From an uncultured Eubacteriales bacterium (GTDB lineage: Bacteria > Bacillota > Clostridia > Oscillospirales > Oscillospiraceae), in the NCBI GenBank assembly GCA_900543625.1, contig UQSF01000001.1, positions 1-64,000 of the forward strand: a stretch of 64,000 nt of DNA, written 5' to 3'. Made by a program: the position numbers and the translations under genes. This document shows, one piece after another, positions 31,826-39,457 of the stretch. The notes beneath the pieces were generated by a model. It was given only the letters and a program-made list of their open reading frames with translations, had not been told where the DNA came from and made no database searches. Position 1 is the first letter of the stretch, and each line of letters opens with the position of its first letter.

Positions 31826-33910
31826 TTACTGTTCGCAAAATCCCATCACCACGGTCGCGACCTCTGCGCGCGTGCCGATCTTCTGCGGCGAGAGCGTGAT
31901 GGGGGACGTGCCGCAGACGATGCCCGTGCTCACGGCCCAGACCATTGCCTCCCGCGCCCAGGCCGACACGTTCGCCTGATCCCGATAGGGGGACAGCGCG
32001 CCCGCGTCGCCGGTGAGCTGCTCACTGCGGCTTGCGTAGCCGTAGAGCATCGTCACCATCTGCTCGCGCGTGAGCGGCTCGTTCGGCGCAAACTCCGTTG
32101 CCGACACGCCTGCTGCCACGCCCGCATTGTATGCCCAGATGACGGCGTCGGTGTACCAGCTGCCGCCGGCATCCGTCAGCGGGCAGCTCAGACCGCTGAC
32201 GGACGGCGAGCCCTCCAGCGCGTAGAGCACCTGTACGAACATGGCGCGGGTCATCTGCGCGTCGGGCTGGAACAGGTTATTCCCGGTGCCGTACATCAGC
32301 CGGCCGTACTTGACGTAGTCCACGCCCGGCGCGTACCACGCGCTTGCGGCCACGTCGTCAAACAGTCCCGCGTAGCTGACGCGCTGTTTGTTGGTCATAT
32401 ATGTGTCCGACAGGCAGCGCATCCACGCCAGACAGCTCTCGCCGAAATGTGCGCTCATGATCACGAGCAGGTTCGCCAGCAGCGTCATTGTCGTGCCGGG
32501 GTACTTGAGCGCCATCTTGGACAGGCGCGGCACGAGCGTTGCAAACGCATCGCGGATGCCGTCAAGGTCGTAGGTCACGATGCCGTTTTCCTTGAGCGCC
32601 TCGACCAGATACCCGGTGAGGAGCTTGACGGCGGTGCCGTTTTTGAGCATACCGGGGATGGTCAGCGAGTAGAAGAGCTTCTTGGCGTTGTCCTGCACCT
32701 TCTTGGCAAAGCTCTCCGCCACGCCGGAGGTGTCGCGGTCGGCAGCGCCGAAGATGTCGCCGAGCAGTGCGATGAGGTAATCCTGCAGATTGTCGGCATA
32801 GTCCTGCCGCGAGGAGACGAGGCACGTCGTGATCGCCTCACACAGGTCGGCGTAGAATTCCGCCTGTGTCATGTTGACCTTGAAGATCTTGCCGAGGTCG
32901 CCGCTCGTGATGTCCTTCGGGTCGATGCCCCACGCCTGGAAGTGGTCGGGCCAGTAGATGTTGCCGCCGTTGTTCGGGATGCGGTAGAACTCGTTGAGCA
33001 TCTTCGCCTTGTAGTTGAGGTAGTTTGCATCGCCTTTTGTCGGCACGACACGGTCGACACCGTAGCGGGCAAAGTCCCAGCTGTCGAACGCGACGTAGGT
33101 CACAAGGTCGTTGGTGTTGACGATGTTGTGGATGTTTTCATATACACGCCCCTGCACTTCGTCCTTGGTTGCGCCCATGGGCGGCTCGTAGCAGTAGCAG
33201 TACAGGTCGTGCGGGCTGAGACTGACGTGCGCGCCGAGACTGCAGCCGTCGTCGAGCATACCGCCGACCATGTTGGCCACGGACGCGCTGCGGCTGTAGC
33301 CGCTGATCCAGAGCTTCACACGGCCGGTGATGCCGGTCTCGGCAATGTATGCGCGCAGGTAGTCAAGCACCTGATCGCGGCCCATGGCGAAGCCTGCGTG
33401 CTCGCCGGAGGCACCGAGGCGTGCGTTGCCGCCCCACTCGGCGTGGTAGTTGTTGCCGCGCACGCCGACGGCGATGAGGGTGTATTGGCCGCCGTTGTCG
33501 CGGATGGTCTTGCTGGCGCAGTTGATACCGATCGAGTCGGTCTCGGCCGGCTGGGTCATCCACTTGTTGGAGCGGATGTTTTCAAAGCCGCACTGCTCGG
33601 CAAACGAGATGAAGTTGCGGTTGCTCGTTGCCAGCTGATCCTCATATTCGGAATCCTTGCTGGAAAATGCCGCGAAGGCGAGGCCCAGCGACATCTCCGC
33701 GAGATCCTGCCGGTACGTGTAGCCGCTCTTGGTGAACAGCTCGTCGCTGTAGGTAAAGGCCGCCGCGTAGTCATGGGTATTCACTCCGTGACCGGAGGCG
33801 TAGCGCACCGTGACGGTCTTGCTGTCGCTCGTGCTTGCCGCGGCCGCAGCCGGCATGAGCGATACGATCAAAACCAGACACAGCAGCAGGCTGATGATGC
33901 GTTTTTTCAT
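31826..33910 (-). CDS. SLH-anchored lipase-like alpha/beta hydrolase
   Basis: A 694-residue exported protein: signal peptide (1-26, MKKRIISLLLCLVLIVSLMP), a large alpha/beta hydrolase region (about 30-330) with class 3 lipase-like nucleophile motif GYSRSASVANMV and further motifs (RGNNYHAEWGG, NTNDLVTYVAF), a helical region (about 330-510), then three SLH domains. It probably acts on lipids or esters at the cell surface. Start at 33910 follows GGGAGG; 17 further codons upstream are open but less likely. Confidence 0.87.
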   Translation of the reverse strand: MKKRIISLLLCLVLIVSLMPAAAAASTSDSKTVTVRYASGHGVNTHDYAAAFTYSDELFTKSGYTYRQDLAEMSLGLAFAAFSSKDSEYEDQLATSNRNFISFAEQCGFENIRSNKWMTQPAETDSIGINCASKTIRDNGGQYTLIAVGVRGNNYHAEWGGNARLGASGEHAGFAMGRDQVLDYLRAYIAETGITGRVKLWISGYSRSASVANMVGGMLDDGCSLGAHVSLSPHDLYCYCYEPPMGATKDEVQGRVYENIHNIVNTNDLVTYVAFDSWDFARYGVDRVVPTKGDANYLNYKAKMLNEFYRIPNNGGNIYWPDHFQAWGIDPKDITSGDLGKIFKVNMTQAEFYADLCEAITTCLVSSRQDYADNLQDYLIALLGDIFGAADRDTSGVAESFAKKVQDNAKKLFYSLTIPGMLKNGTAVKLLTGYLVEALKENGIVTYDLDGIRDAFATLVPRLSKMALKYPGTTMTLLANLLVIMSAHFGESCLAWMRCLSDTYMTNKQRVSYAGLFDDVAASAWYAPGVDYVKYGRLMYGTGNNLFQPDAQMTRAMFVQVLYALEGSPSVSGLSCPLTDAGGSWYTDAVIWAYNAGVAAGVSATEFAPNEPLTREQMVTMLYGYASRSEQLTGDAGALSPYRDQANVSAWAREAMVWAVSTGIVCGTSPITLSPQKIGTRAEVATVVMGFCEQ

Positions 33911-33960
33911 GTTTTTTCCTCCCAATTTTGTAGTTTTGTATTCCAAATCCACCAAATCCA

Positions 33961-33989
33961 ATTATACGGAACAAAGCCGCGCTTGGCAA
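33961..33989 (-). promoter_or_regulatory. Promoter of the SLH/lipase gene
   Basis: TTGCCA (33989-33984) and TATAAT (33966-33961) on the minus strand, 17 bases apart. Confidence 0.78.
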
Positions 33990-34032
33990 GCGGCACTTTC
34001 CGCTGCGCCGCTCAAAAATAGAAGACAGATAC

Positions 34033-34066
34033 AAAAACACCCCGCAGCGTGAGATGCTGCGGGGAT
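34033..34066 (-). terminator. Terminator of the zinc-ribbon gene
   Basis: On the minus strand a 9-bp stem (CCCCGCAGC/GCTGCGGGG) then GTGTTTTTG. Confidence 0.75.
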
Positions 34067-34083
34067 GTGGATATCGGTCATGG

Positions 34084-35022
34084 TCACTGCCGGAACATGG
34101 TGTAGGCGCGTCCGTCGCCGACGGCGTCGGCGATCATCATGCGGCTGTTGAGCACAGAGAAGCGGTAGAACGCTGCGGCGCCCTCGTCCGCGCTGTCATA
34201 GATGGCGTTGCCGCGGATGGTGCAGTCTTTTTCGCCGAGACCGGGCAGAGAGCAGGTCACGCCCGCGTCGGATACGGTCAGCTCGCCCGCGTCGCTGCTC
34301 CAGCTTCCGGTCAGGAATACCTGCGCATAGCTGCCGTTGCTCATGAGGAGCTGGTTCGTGTCGGAAAAGCCGATGAGATCCAGAAGCTTCTGCGCCGCCT
34401 GTGCGTTGGTCATGTCGGATGCAAGCGCGAGCTGCTGCAAGCTTTCGCACAGGTGGGCGTTTGTGAGAAACAGGCGCTTTGCGCTGTCGGAATAGTTGCG
34501 CTCGGCGAGCACGGTGTACTCGGCCAGCGCGGTCTGATAGTCCTGCGCGCTGTAGTCGTTTGCGGCCGCGGCGTAGATCTGCGGCAGGCTCTTGGCCTCC
34601 ATGGCATCGAGTACGCCGCTGTAGACCACCAGCTCGCTGTCGGCGTAGTTTTCGTGCAGGTCGTCGATGTACATCAGCGTCTGTGTGTACTGTCCGGCCT
34701 GATAGAGCCGTCCGGTGCGGATGATCTCCGTGCGCAGGTCGTTGTCGCCTGCGGGAAAGAGTTTCACGTCGCGCCGCCGGGTCTCGGCGGTGTCGAACTG
34801 GAAGTTGCAGATGGCGTCCTTGACGCTGCGGTTGACGGCAGCGTCCTGTGAGGCGACGACGGCGAACCCCGCGCCGACGGCGACAAGCACAATGATGATC
34901 CCGATGAACAGTGCGCGCAGACGCTTGTTGTTCCAGATTTTTTCGTGCAGAATCGGTCGCCCGCAGTGCCGGCATCGGTGTGCGCCATGCGGCAGCTCCG
35001 CGTTGCACTCGCGGCATTTCAT
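34084..35022 (-). CDS. Zinc-ribbon membrane protein with TPR-like extracytoplasmic part
   Basis: A 312-residue protein. N-terminus MKCRECNAELPHGAHRCRHC is a double-CxxC zinc ribbon (1-20). One membrane span follows (ALFIGIIIVLVAVGAGFAVVA, about 37-57), then a helical domain (about 90-225) with TPR-like periodicity (QDYQTALAEYTVLAERNYSD) and a small beta C-terminal part. Such sensors of unknown role are common in Clostridia. The gene has a promoter (35085-35113) with a palindromic operator downstream of it, so it appears to be repressed by a dimeric regulator. The AGGGGGGAAG site precedes the ATG. Confidence 0.82.
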   Translation of the reverse strand: MKCRECNAELPHGAHRCRHCGRPILHEKIWNNKRLRALFIGIIIVLVAVGAGFAVVASQDAAVNRSVKDAICNFQFDTAETRRRDVKLFPAGDNDLRTEIIRTGRLYQAGQYTQTLMYIDDLHENYADSELVVYSGVLDAMEAKSLPQIYAAAANDYSAQDYQTALAEYTVLAERNYSDSAKRLFLTNAHLCESLQQLALASDMTNAQAAQKLLDLIGFSDTNQLLMSNGSYAQVFLTGSWSSDAGELTVSDAGVTCSLPGLGEKDCTIRGNAIYDSADEGAAAFYRFSVLNSRMMIADAVGDGRAYTMFRQ

Positions 35023-35056
35023 GTGCTTCCCCCCTCGTTATGCGATTGGCTGCGTC

Positions 35057-35076
35057 CGTTCGTTCCGGAACGAACG
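35057..35076. promoter_or_regulatory. Perfect 20-bp operator-like palindrome
   Basis: CGTTCGTTCCGGAACGAACG is self-complementary over all 20 bases and starts about 8 bases after the -10 box of the zinc-ribbon gene, covering the expected transcription start. This is a typical repressor position. The orientation of half-sites differs from the Bacillus LexA box. Confidence 0.7.
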
Positions 35077-35084
35077 TGATGTTT

Positions 35085-35113
35085 ATTATAGCCGATTTAT
35101 GCCCGGCGCGCAA
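35085..35113 (-). promoter_or_regulatory. Promoter of the zinc-ribbon gene
   Basis: TTGCGC (35113-35108) and TATAAT (35090-35085) on the minus strand, 17 bases apart. Confidence 0.75.
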
Positions 35114-35218
35114 GTCGGCAAACAGGAAAAGCATAGGAATCCTGTCAGGACTCCGCTAAGAAACCGGCAGGAAACGCGCTTTTCGCCATCGTGCATGCCT
35201 TTGGGCGGCTGCGGAAGC

Positions 35219-35246
35219 TTGACATTGCGTATCATGCGCGTAAAAT
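35219..35246 (+). promoter_or_regulatory. Promoter of small gene C
   Basis: TTGACA (35219-35224) and TAAAAT (35241-35246), 16 bases apart, just upstream of the conserved leader. Confidence 0.75.
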
Positions 35247-35327
35247 GTAAATAAACCGGTATTGCCGCCAACCATCCGCCGCCAATGTGTGTGTCGCGAC
35301 GGAACGTAAAGAAAGGGGTAAAGAACC
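35247..35327 (+). ncRNA. Conserved 5' leader of small gene C
   Basis: Diverged from the leaders at 8289-8373 and 8947-9030 but keeps ACCGG near the start, AACCATCCG, a TGTGTG loop region and GAAAGGGGTAAAG before the start codon. The GGCAATACC of the other two leaders appears here as its reverse complement GGTATTGCC. Regulatory RNA role inferred. Confidence 0.5.
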
Positions 35328-35453
35328 ATGAATGCAAATGCTTTTGTCCACTGGGGGCTTGACCTTGCGTCCGAGATCCTCGACATCTGTCAGGAGGGAA
35401 AGGCCAAAGCGATCGTGGATGCGATCAACGACTGGTATCCCGAGCTCTTGTAA
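35328..35453 (+). CDS. Small protein of the LxLAxxILxxC family, copy C (41 residues)
   Basis: A 41-codon frame starting MNANAFVHWGLDLASEILDI, then a conserved Cys and EGKAKAIVDAINDWYPELL. Its core is very close to copy B. Promoter, leader, GAAAGGGGTAAAG site and a terminator (35477-35510) frame it. Being 26 kb from copies A and B on the opposite strand, it shows the gene and its leader travel together. Function unknown. Confidence 0.78.
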   Translation: MNANAFVHWGLDLASEILDICQEGKAKAIVDAINDWYPELL

Positions 35454-35476
35454 GCTGAAGCAAACGCAGGAATCCC

Positions 35477-35684
35477 GTCCCCGGAGCTCGTCTCCGGGGA
35501 CTTTCTGTTTTCAGAAGCAAAGCACCTTCGGGAAAGAAACGTATGCCGCGGGGGAGCTCGAGGGGGCAAGGCCCACCTCGAATCCGATCGATAGCCGCCG
35601 GGCGGCGGCGACGCGCAGTCCAAAAGTCCGTCCCGGATTTTTGGACAAGCAGTCGTCCCCGGAGCTCGTCTCCGGGGACTTTTT
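35477..35684. repeat. Divergent structured repeat R6 between duplicated terminators
   Basis: Two identical hairpins with 10-bp stem GTCCCCGGAG and loop CTCGT lie at 35477-35501 and 35655-35679, each followed by T-rich sequence. Between them are a GCCGCC/GGCGGC hairpin and an A/T-rich hairpin (35618-35646, GTCCAAAA with TTTTGGAC) like the T-rich hairpin of R1-R4. The first hairpin terminates small gene C. The internal sequence is only loosely related to R1-R5. Confidence 0.65.
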
Positions 35685-35729
35685 CGTGTCGAACCGTGCC
35701 GATTGGGTGAATAACCACGCACGCAAAGG

Positions 35730-35758
35730 TTGAAATCCGGCGCGCGGCGCGCTATACT
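35730..35758 (+). promoter_or_regulatory. Promoter of the GNAT-like gene
   Basis: TTGAAA (35730-35735) and TATACT (35753-35758) with a 17-base GC-rich spacer. Confidence 0.75.
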
Positions 35759-35810
35759 ATCGCCAGGCCAGACTCCGGCTGGTCACTGTTTTTCATAAGG
35801 AGATTGACCC

Positions 35811-37025
35811 ATGCAAAGGTTTGAAAAGCACAGCCCGGTCGTCGTGACTGAGGTCACGACCAGGCACGAGCTGCGCCAGTTTATGCAGTATCCCAACCGA
35901 CTCTATGCCGACAACCCGAACTATATCCCCTCGTTTTACGGTGACGACCTCGATGACTGGACCCCGGGCAAGAACCCCGCATTTGACTATTGCGAGGCGC
36001 GCTGCTGGCTGGCCCGGCGCGATGGGGAGATCGTCGGCCGCATCGGCGCGATCCTCAGCCACAAGGCCAATGAAAAGTTCGGCACGCACTGCATGCGCTT
36101 CAGTCAGGTGGACTTCGTGGATGATTCCGAGGTCTCGGCGGCGCTCTTCGGCACGGTCGAGCGCTGGGCGCGCGAGAAGGGGTGCGATCAGGTGCACGGC
36201 CCGCTCGGCTTCACGGACTGTGACCGCGAGGGCATGCTCGTCGACGGCTTTGACCGCCGCAGCCTGTTTTTCACGAACTACAACGCGCCGTACTATCCCG
36301 AGCATCTGACCCGCCTCGGCTACCGCAAGGACGTCGACTGGATTGAGTACCGCATTGCCGTGCCCGAACCGGGCGGAACGGAGGCCGAGCGTCTGCACAA
36401 GCTCTCGCAGTACATTCTCAAGCGCAAGAACCTGCACGTGGCCACGCTGCATCACAAGAGCGAGTACGGGCCCTATGTCCGTCAGGTCTTTGAACTCATC
36501 AATGCGGCCTATGCGCCGCTCTACGGCGTCGTGGAGCTCTCGGACGCGCAGATCGAGCGCTATGCCAAGAAATTCATTCCGCTCGTCGATCCGGAGTTTG
36601 TGTGCTTCGTGCTCGATGAGCAGGAAAACCTCGTCGCCTTCGGCGTCACGACGCTCGACCCCTCGGTCGCGCTCAAGCACTCCGACGGCCGCCTGTTCCC
36701 GTTCGGCTGGGCGGGCGTGCTCAATGACCTGCACCACGGCGACACGCTCATCATGCTGCTCACGGCCGTGCGGCCGGACCTGCAGACCGAGGGCATCAAT
36801 GCCGTCATGATGGATCATGTCTGCCAGAGCTGCAACCGCCACGGCGTGCAGTTTGCCGAGACCGGTCCCATGCTCGAGAAGAACGACCACATCCTCGCGC
36901 AGTGGAAGCGCCTCGACAAGGAGCAGCACAAGCGCCGCCGCTGCTTCATCAAGGATCTGGATCACGATGTGAACGCGGCCAACGCCGCTGCTGCCGCCGC
37001 CGCGGAAGCGGAGAGCGCGCAGTAA
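35811..37025 (+). CDS. GNAT-superfamily N-acyltransferase-like protein
   Basis: A 404-residue protein starting MQRFEKHSPVVVTEVTTRHE. It shows an acyltransferase-like N-terminal half (WLARRDGEIVGRIGAILSH, then DFVDDSEVSAALFGTVERWA) and a second alpha/beta half (FVCFVLDEQENLVAFGVTTL). The C-terminus ends in an Ala/Glu tail. Such large GNAT-like proteins are common in gut Clostridia; no substrate is known. It has its own promoter and an AAGGAGAT site. Confidence 0.8.
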   Translation: MQRFEKHSPVVVTEVTTRHELRQFMQYPNRLYADNPNYIPSFYGDDLDDWTPGKNPAFDYCEARCWLARRDGEIVGRIGAILSHKANEKFGTHCMRFSQVDFVDDSEVSAALFGTVERWAREKGCDQVHGPLGFTDCDREGMLVDGFDRRSLFFTNYNAPYYPEHLTRLGYRKDVDWIEYRIAVPEPGGTEAERLHKLSQYILKRKNLHVATLHHKSEYGPYVRQVFELINAAYAPLYGVVELSDAQIERYAKKFIPLVDPEFVCFVLDEQENLVAFGVTTLDPSVALKHSDGRLFPFGWAGVLNDLHHGDTLIMLLTAVRPDLQTEGINAVMMDHVCQSCNRHGVQFAETGPMLEKNDHILAQWKRLDKEQHKRRRCFIKDLDHDVNAANAAAAAAAEAESAQ

Positions 37026-37039
37026 AAACGGACAGCAAC

Positions 37040-37077
37040 GCGCAGCGCGCCGGCTCTTACGAGCCGGCGCGCTGCGC
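37040..37077 (+). terminator. Long GC hairpin after the GNAT-like gene
   Basis: A perfect 17-bp stem (GCGCAGCGCGCCGGCTC) with TTAC loop but no T-run. Confidence 0.6.
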
Positions 37078-37078
37078 A

Positions 37079-37203
37079 TATCAACGGACGGAGCGCCTGA
37101 GCGCCTCGCGGAGCTTGCGCACACTGGCGGAAACCGTGTCCGTGCGCTGCAGTCAGGACGCAAACCCCTTTGTCAAAAAGGAATACTTTTTGACAGTCTA
37201 AAA
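37079..37203. repeat. Truncated structured repeat R4
   Basis: Contains the T-rich hairpin (37170-37196), the conserved GCGCTGCAGTCAGG block and part of the next stem, but lacks the ATTTTCT and TTTCGCC hairpins. A partial or decayed copy of the family. Confidence 0.7.
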
Positions 37204-37233
37204 AAAGACGCTGCCGGAAGCAGCGTCTTTTTT
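37201..37233. terminator. Bidirectional terminator, mainly for efp
   Basis: A 14-bp stem (AAAAAAGACGCTGC) with loop CGGAA; A- and T-runs on both sides. It ends the minus-strand efp transcript. Confidence 0.88.
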
Positions 37234-37246
37234 ATGCATGCTTTTC

Positions 37247-37810
37247 TCAGCCCTTCGCGCGCTCGAGGTACTCACCCACGCGGGTGTCGACGCGGATACG
37301 GTCGCCGGGGTTGATGAACAGCGGCACCTTGATCTCGGCGCCGGTCTCCAGCGTGGCGGGCTTGGTGGCGTTGGTGGCGGTGTTGCCGGCAAAGCCCGGA
37401 TCGGTCTCGGCCACTTCGAGCTCGACGAACATGGGCGGCTCGACCTGGAACACCTTGCCCTTGTAGGAGCTGATGGTGCACTCCATGTTCTCCTTCACGA
37501 AGCGGAAGTTGCTGCCGAGGGCGCTCTCATCGATGGGGATGAGCTCATAGGTCTCGGGATCCATGAAGTAATAGAGGTTGCCGTCGTTGTAGCTGTATTC
37601 CATCGTCTTGCGGTCGATGGTGGCGCTCTCGAACTTGGCGGTGGGGTTGAAGGACGTTTCGGTCACGGCGCCGGTGATGACGTTTTTCATCTTCGTGCGC
37701 ACAAAGGCCGCGCCCTTGCCGGGCTTGACGTGCTGGAACTCGACGACCTGCATGACCTGGCCGTCCATCTCGAACGTAACACCGTTGCGGAAATCACCTG
37801 CTGTAATCAT
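37247..37810 (-). CDS. efp: Elongation factor P
   Basis: EF-P helps ribosomes form bonds at polyproline stretches. The 187-residue protein has the three beta-barrel domains: start MITAGDFRNGVTFEMDGQVM, the tip loop KPGKGAAF with the lysine that contacts the P-site tRNA, and the C-terminal LPLFINPGDRIRVDTR-type end (here VPLFINPGDRIRVDT). The frame is open 11 codons upstream, but ATG 37810 is the family start after GAGGAGG. It follows the M24 peptidase gene, a common pairing, and also has its own promoter. Confidence 0.97.
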   Translation of the reverse strand: MITAGDFRNGVTFEMDGQVMQVVEFQHVKPGKGAAFVRTKMKNVITGAVTETSFNPTAKFESATIDRKTMEYSYNDGNLYYFMDPETYELIPIDESALGSNFRFVKENMECTISSYKGKVFQVEPPMFVELEVAETDPGFAGNTATNATKPATLETGAEIKVPLFINPGDRIRVDTRVGEYLERAKG

Positions 37811-37854
37811 ATAGGAATCCTCCTCAAGAATGATCAGAATCAAAAATCTTATAT

Positions 37855-37883
37855 AGTTTACACGATTTTGTATGGTTTGACAA
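37855..37883 (-). promoter_or_regulatory. Possible promoter of efp
   Basis: TTGTCA (37883-37878) and TAAACT (37860-37855) on the minus strand, 17 bases apart, between the peptidase and efp. Confidence 0.55.
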
Positions 37884-37891
37884 GCGGATAT

Positions 37892-38965
37892 TTACAGAAT
37901 GATCAGATTTTTCGGGCTTCGTGTGAGAATTTCCGCCCCATCGGCCGTCAGATGCAGCACATCCTCGATGCGCACGCCGAATTTGCCGGGCAGATAGATG
38001 CCGGGCTCTGCGGAAATGACGGTGTGCTCCGGCAGCTTTGCGTGCGCGCCGGGCGCGGCGATGGGGTGCTCGTGGATGTCGAGCCCGAGGCTGTGTCCGA
38101 AGCTGTGACCGAAGCAGTCCCCGTAGCCCGCATCGGTGATGACCTTGCGCGCGGCGGCGTCCACACGCTCGCCGGTCACGCCGGCCTTTGCCGCGGCAAT
38201 GCCGGCCAGCTGCGCGTCGAGCACGGTCTGGTATACGGTGCGCATCTCGTCGCTCGGCATGCCGACGGCGACGGTGCGCGTCATGTCCGAGCAGTAGCCG
38301 TTTTTGCGGCAGCCGAAGTCCATCGTCACAAAGTCGCCCTCGGCCACGCGCCGGTCGCCGGGCACGCCGTGCGGCATGCTCGTGTCCGGTCCGGTGAGCA
38401 CGATGGGGTCAAAGCTCGTGCCCTCCGCGCCGAGGCGCAGCATGCGGTAAATGAGCTCGGCTGCAATCTCCCGCTCGGTCATGCCGGGGCGGATGACGGT
38501 GCAGATCTGCGCAAACGTCTCGTCCGTGATCTGCTGCGCCTGATACATCATCGCCAGCTCCTCCGGCTGCTTGGATGCGCGCAGGGTGCGCAGGATGCTC
38601 TGCGCCGGCTGGAGCCTGAGCCCGAGCAGCTGCTCATAGGCCGTGAATTCGGCGTAACTCGTCGTCTGCTCCTCACCGCCGAGCAGCTGCACGTTTGCCT
38701 CGCGCAAAATGCCCTGCACGAGTGTGCGCATCGGCGCCTCGTGCGAACACAGCAGCACCTGTGCAATACCGGCCAGCGCGGCACGTGCGGCCTCGATGTA
38801 GCGGGAGTCGGTGATGAAAAATGCCTGATGCACCGTCACGATCACCGTGCCGTCCGAGGACGGGAAGCCGGTGGCGAACCGGCGGTCGTTTTCGTTGGTG
38901 AGCAGGATGGCGTCCAGATGCGCCTGTCTCAGCGCGCGCTGGATGCGGGCAATGTTGTTGAGCAT
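37892..38965 (-). CDS. Xaa-Pro aminopeptidase-like M24 metallopeptidase
   Basis: Removes N-terminal residues before proline. The 357-residue protein has the creatinase-type N-terminal domain (1-125) and the pita-bread catalytic domain with the metal ligands Asp in TMDFGCR, Asp in YCSDMTRT, His in GHSFGHSLG, Glu in ISAEPGIY and Glu in GVRIEDV. Complete. Located between a GerMN lipoprotein and efp on the same strand. Confidence 0.92.
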   Translation of the reverse strand: MLNNIARIQRALRQAHLDAILLTNENDRRFATGFPSSDGTVIVTVHQAFFITDSRYIEAARAALAGIAQVLLCSHEAPMRTLVQGILREANVQLLGGEEQTTSYAEFTAYEQLLGLRLQPAQSILRTLRASKQPEELAMMYQAQQITDETFAQICTVIRPGMTEREIAAELIYRMLRLGAEGTSFDPIVLTGPDTSMPHGVPGDRRVAEGDFVTMDFGCRKNGYCSDMTRTVAVGMPSDEMRTVYQTVLDAQLAGIAAAKAGVTGERVDAAARKVITDAGYGDCFGHSFGHSLGLDIHEHPIAAPGAHAKLPEHTVISAEPGIYLPGKFGVRIEDVLHLTADGAEILTRSPKNLIIL

Positions 38966-38992
38966 GGGATATCCACCTCCATGGAATGTCGG

Positions 38993-39457
38993 TTATGGTG
39001 TGTCTGTGGCGGGGTCTGTCAGGGCAAGCTCGTCGGCGGTCGTCGGCGCGTGCAGCACGTCGCCGTCCGCTTCGGCAAGGCCGACGGCCGTCACGCCGTC
39101 GAGCGCCGTGCACGTCAGCACCAGACAGGCCAGCGCCTGTGTGCGCGTGATGCCGCTCACCGTCTCCGTTGCCGTTACCGTCAGCCAGAGCGTGCCGTCA
39201 TCGTCTACGCGGCTGCCGTCGATCGTCAGCCAGTCGCGCACGGGGTTCGTGCACGTGCTGTCGCCCGGTTTTGCGCCGAGCGCATCGAGCGCGACCTGCA
39301 CCGGGTCTGTGCCGCCGGGCACGGTGACCGTTTCCGGGTGCAGCAGAGCTGTTCCGCCGGTCTCAATGCGGTATACCGTCACGGTCTGCCGTTTTGTGCA
39401 GCCCGCGCAGCCGAGCGCAAGCAGGCCTGCCAGCAGCAGGGGGAGCCATCGCCTCAT
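38993..39457 (-). CDS. GerMN-domain lipoprotein
   Basis: A 154-residue protein with a lipoprotein signal (lipobox LALGCAGC near residue 14-21), then a GerMN-like domain (TVTVYRIETGGTALLHPETV, DGTLWLTVTATETVSG). GerMN domains occur in spore germination and wall-related proteins. Its start overlaps the histidine kinase stop (ATGA), so it belongs to the same operon and may be a sensor partner of the two-component system, by inference. Confidence 0.8.
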   Translation of the reverse strand: MRRWLPLLLAGLLALGCAGCTKRQTVTVYRIETGGTALLHPETVTVPGGTDPVQVALDALGAKPGDSTCTNPVRDWLTIDGSRVDDDGTLWLTVTATETVSGITRTQALACLVLTCTALDGVTAVGLAEADGDVLHAPTTADELALTDPATDTP

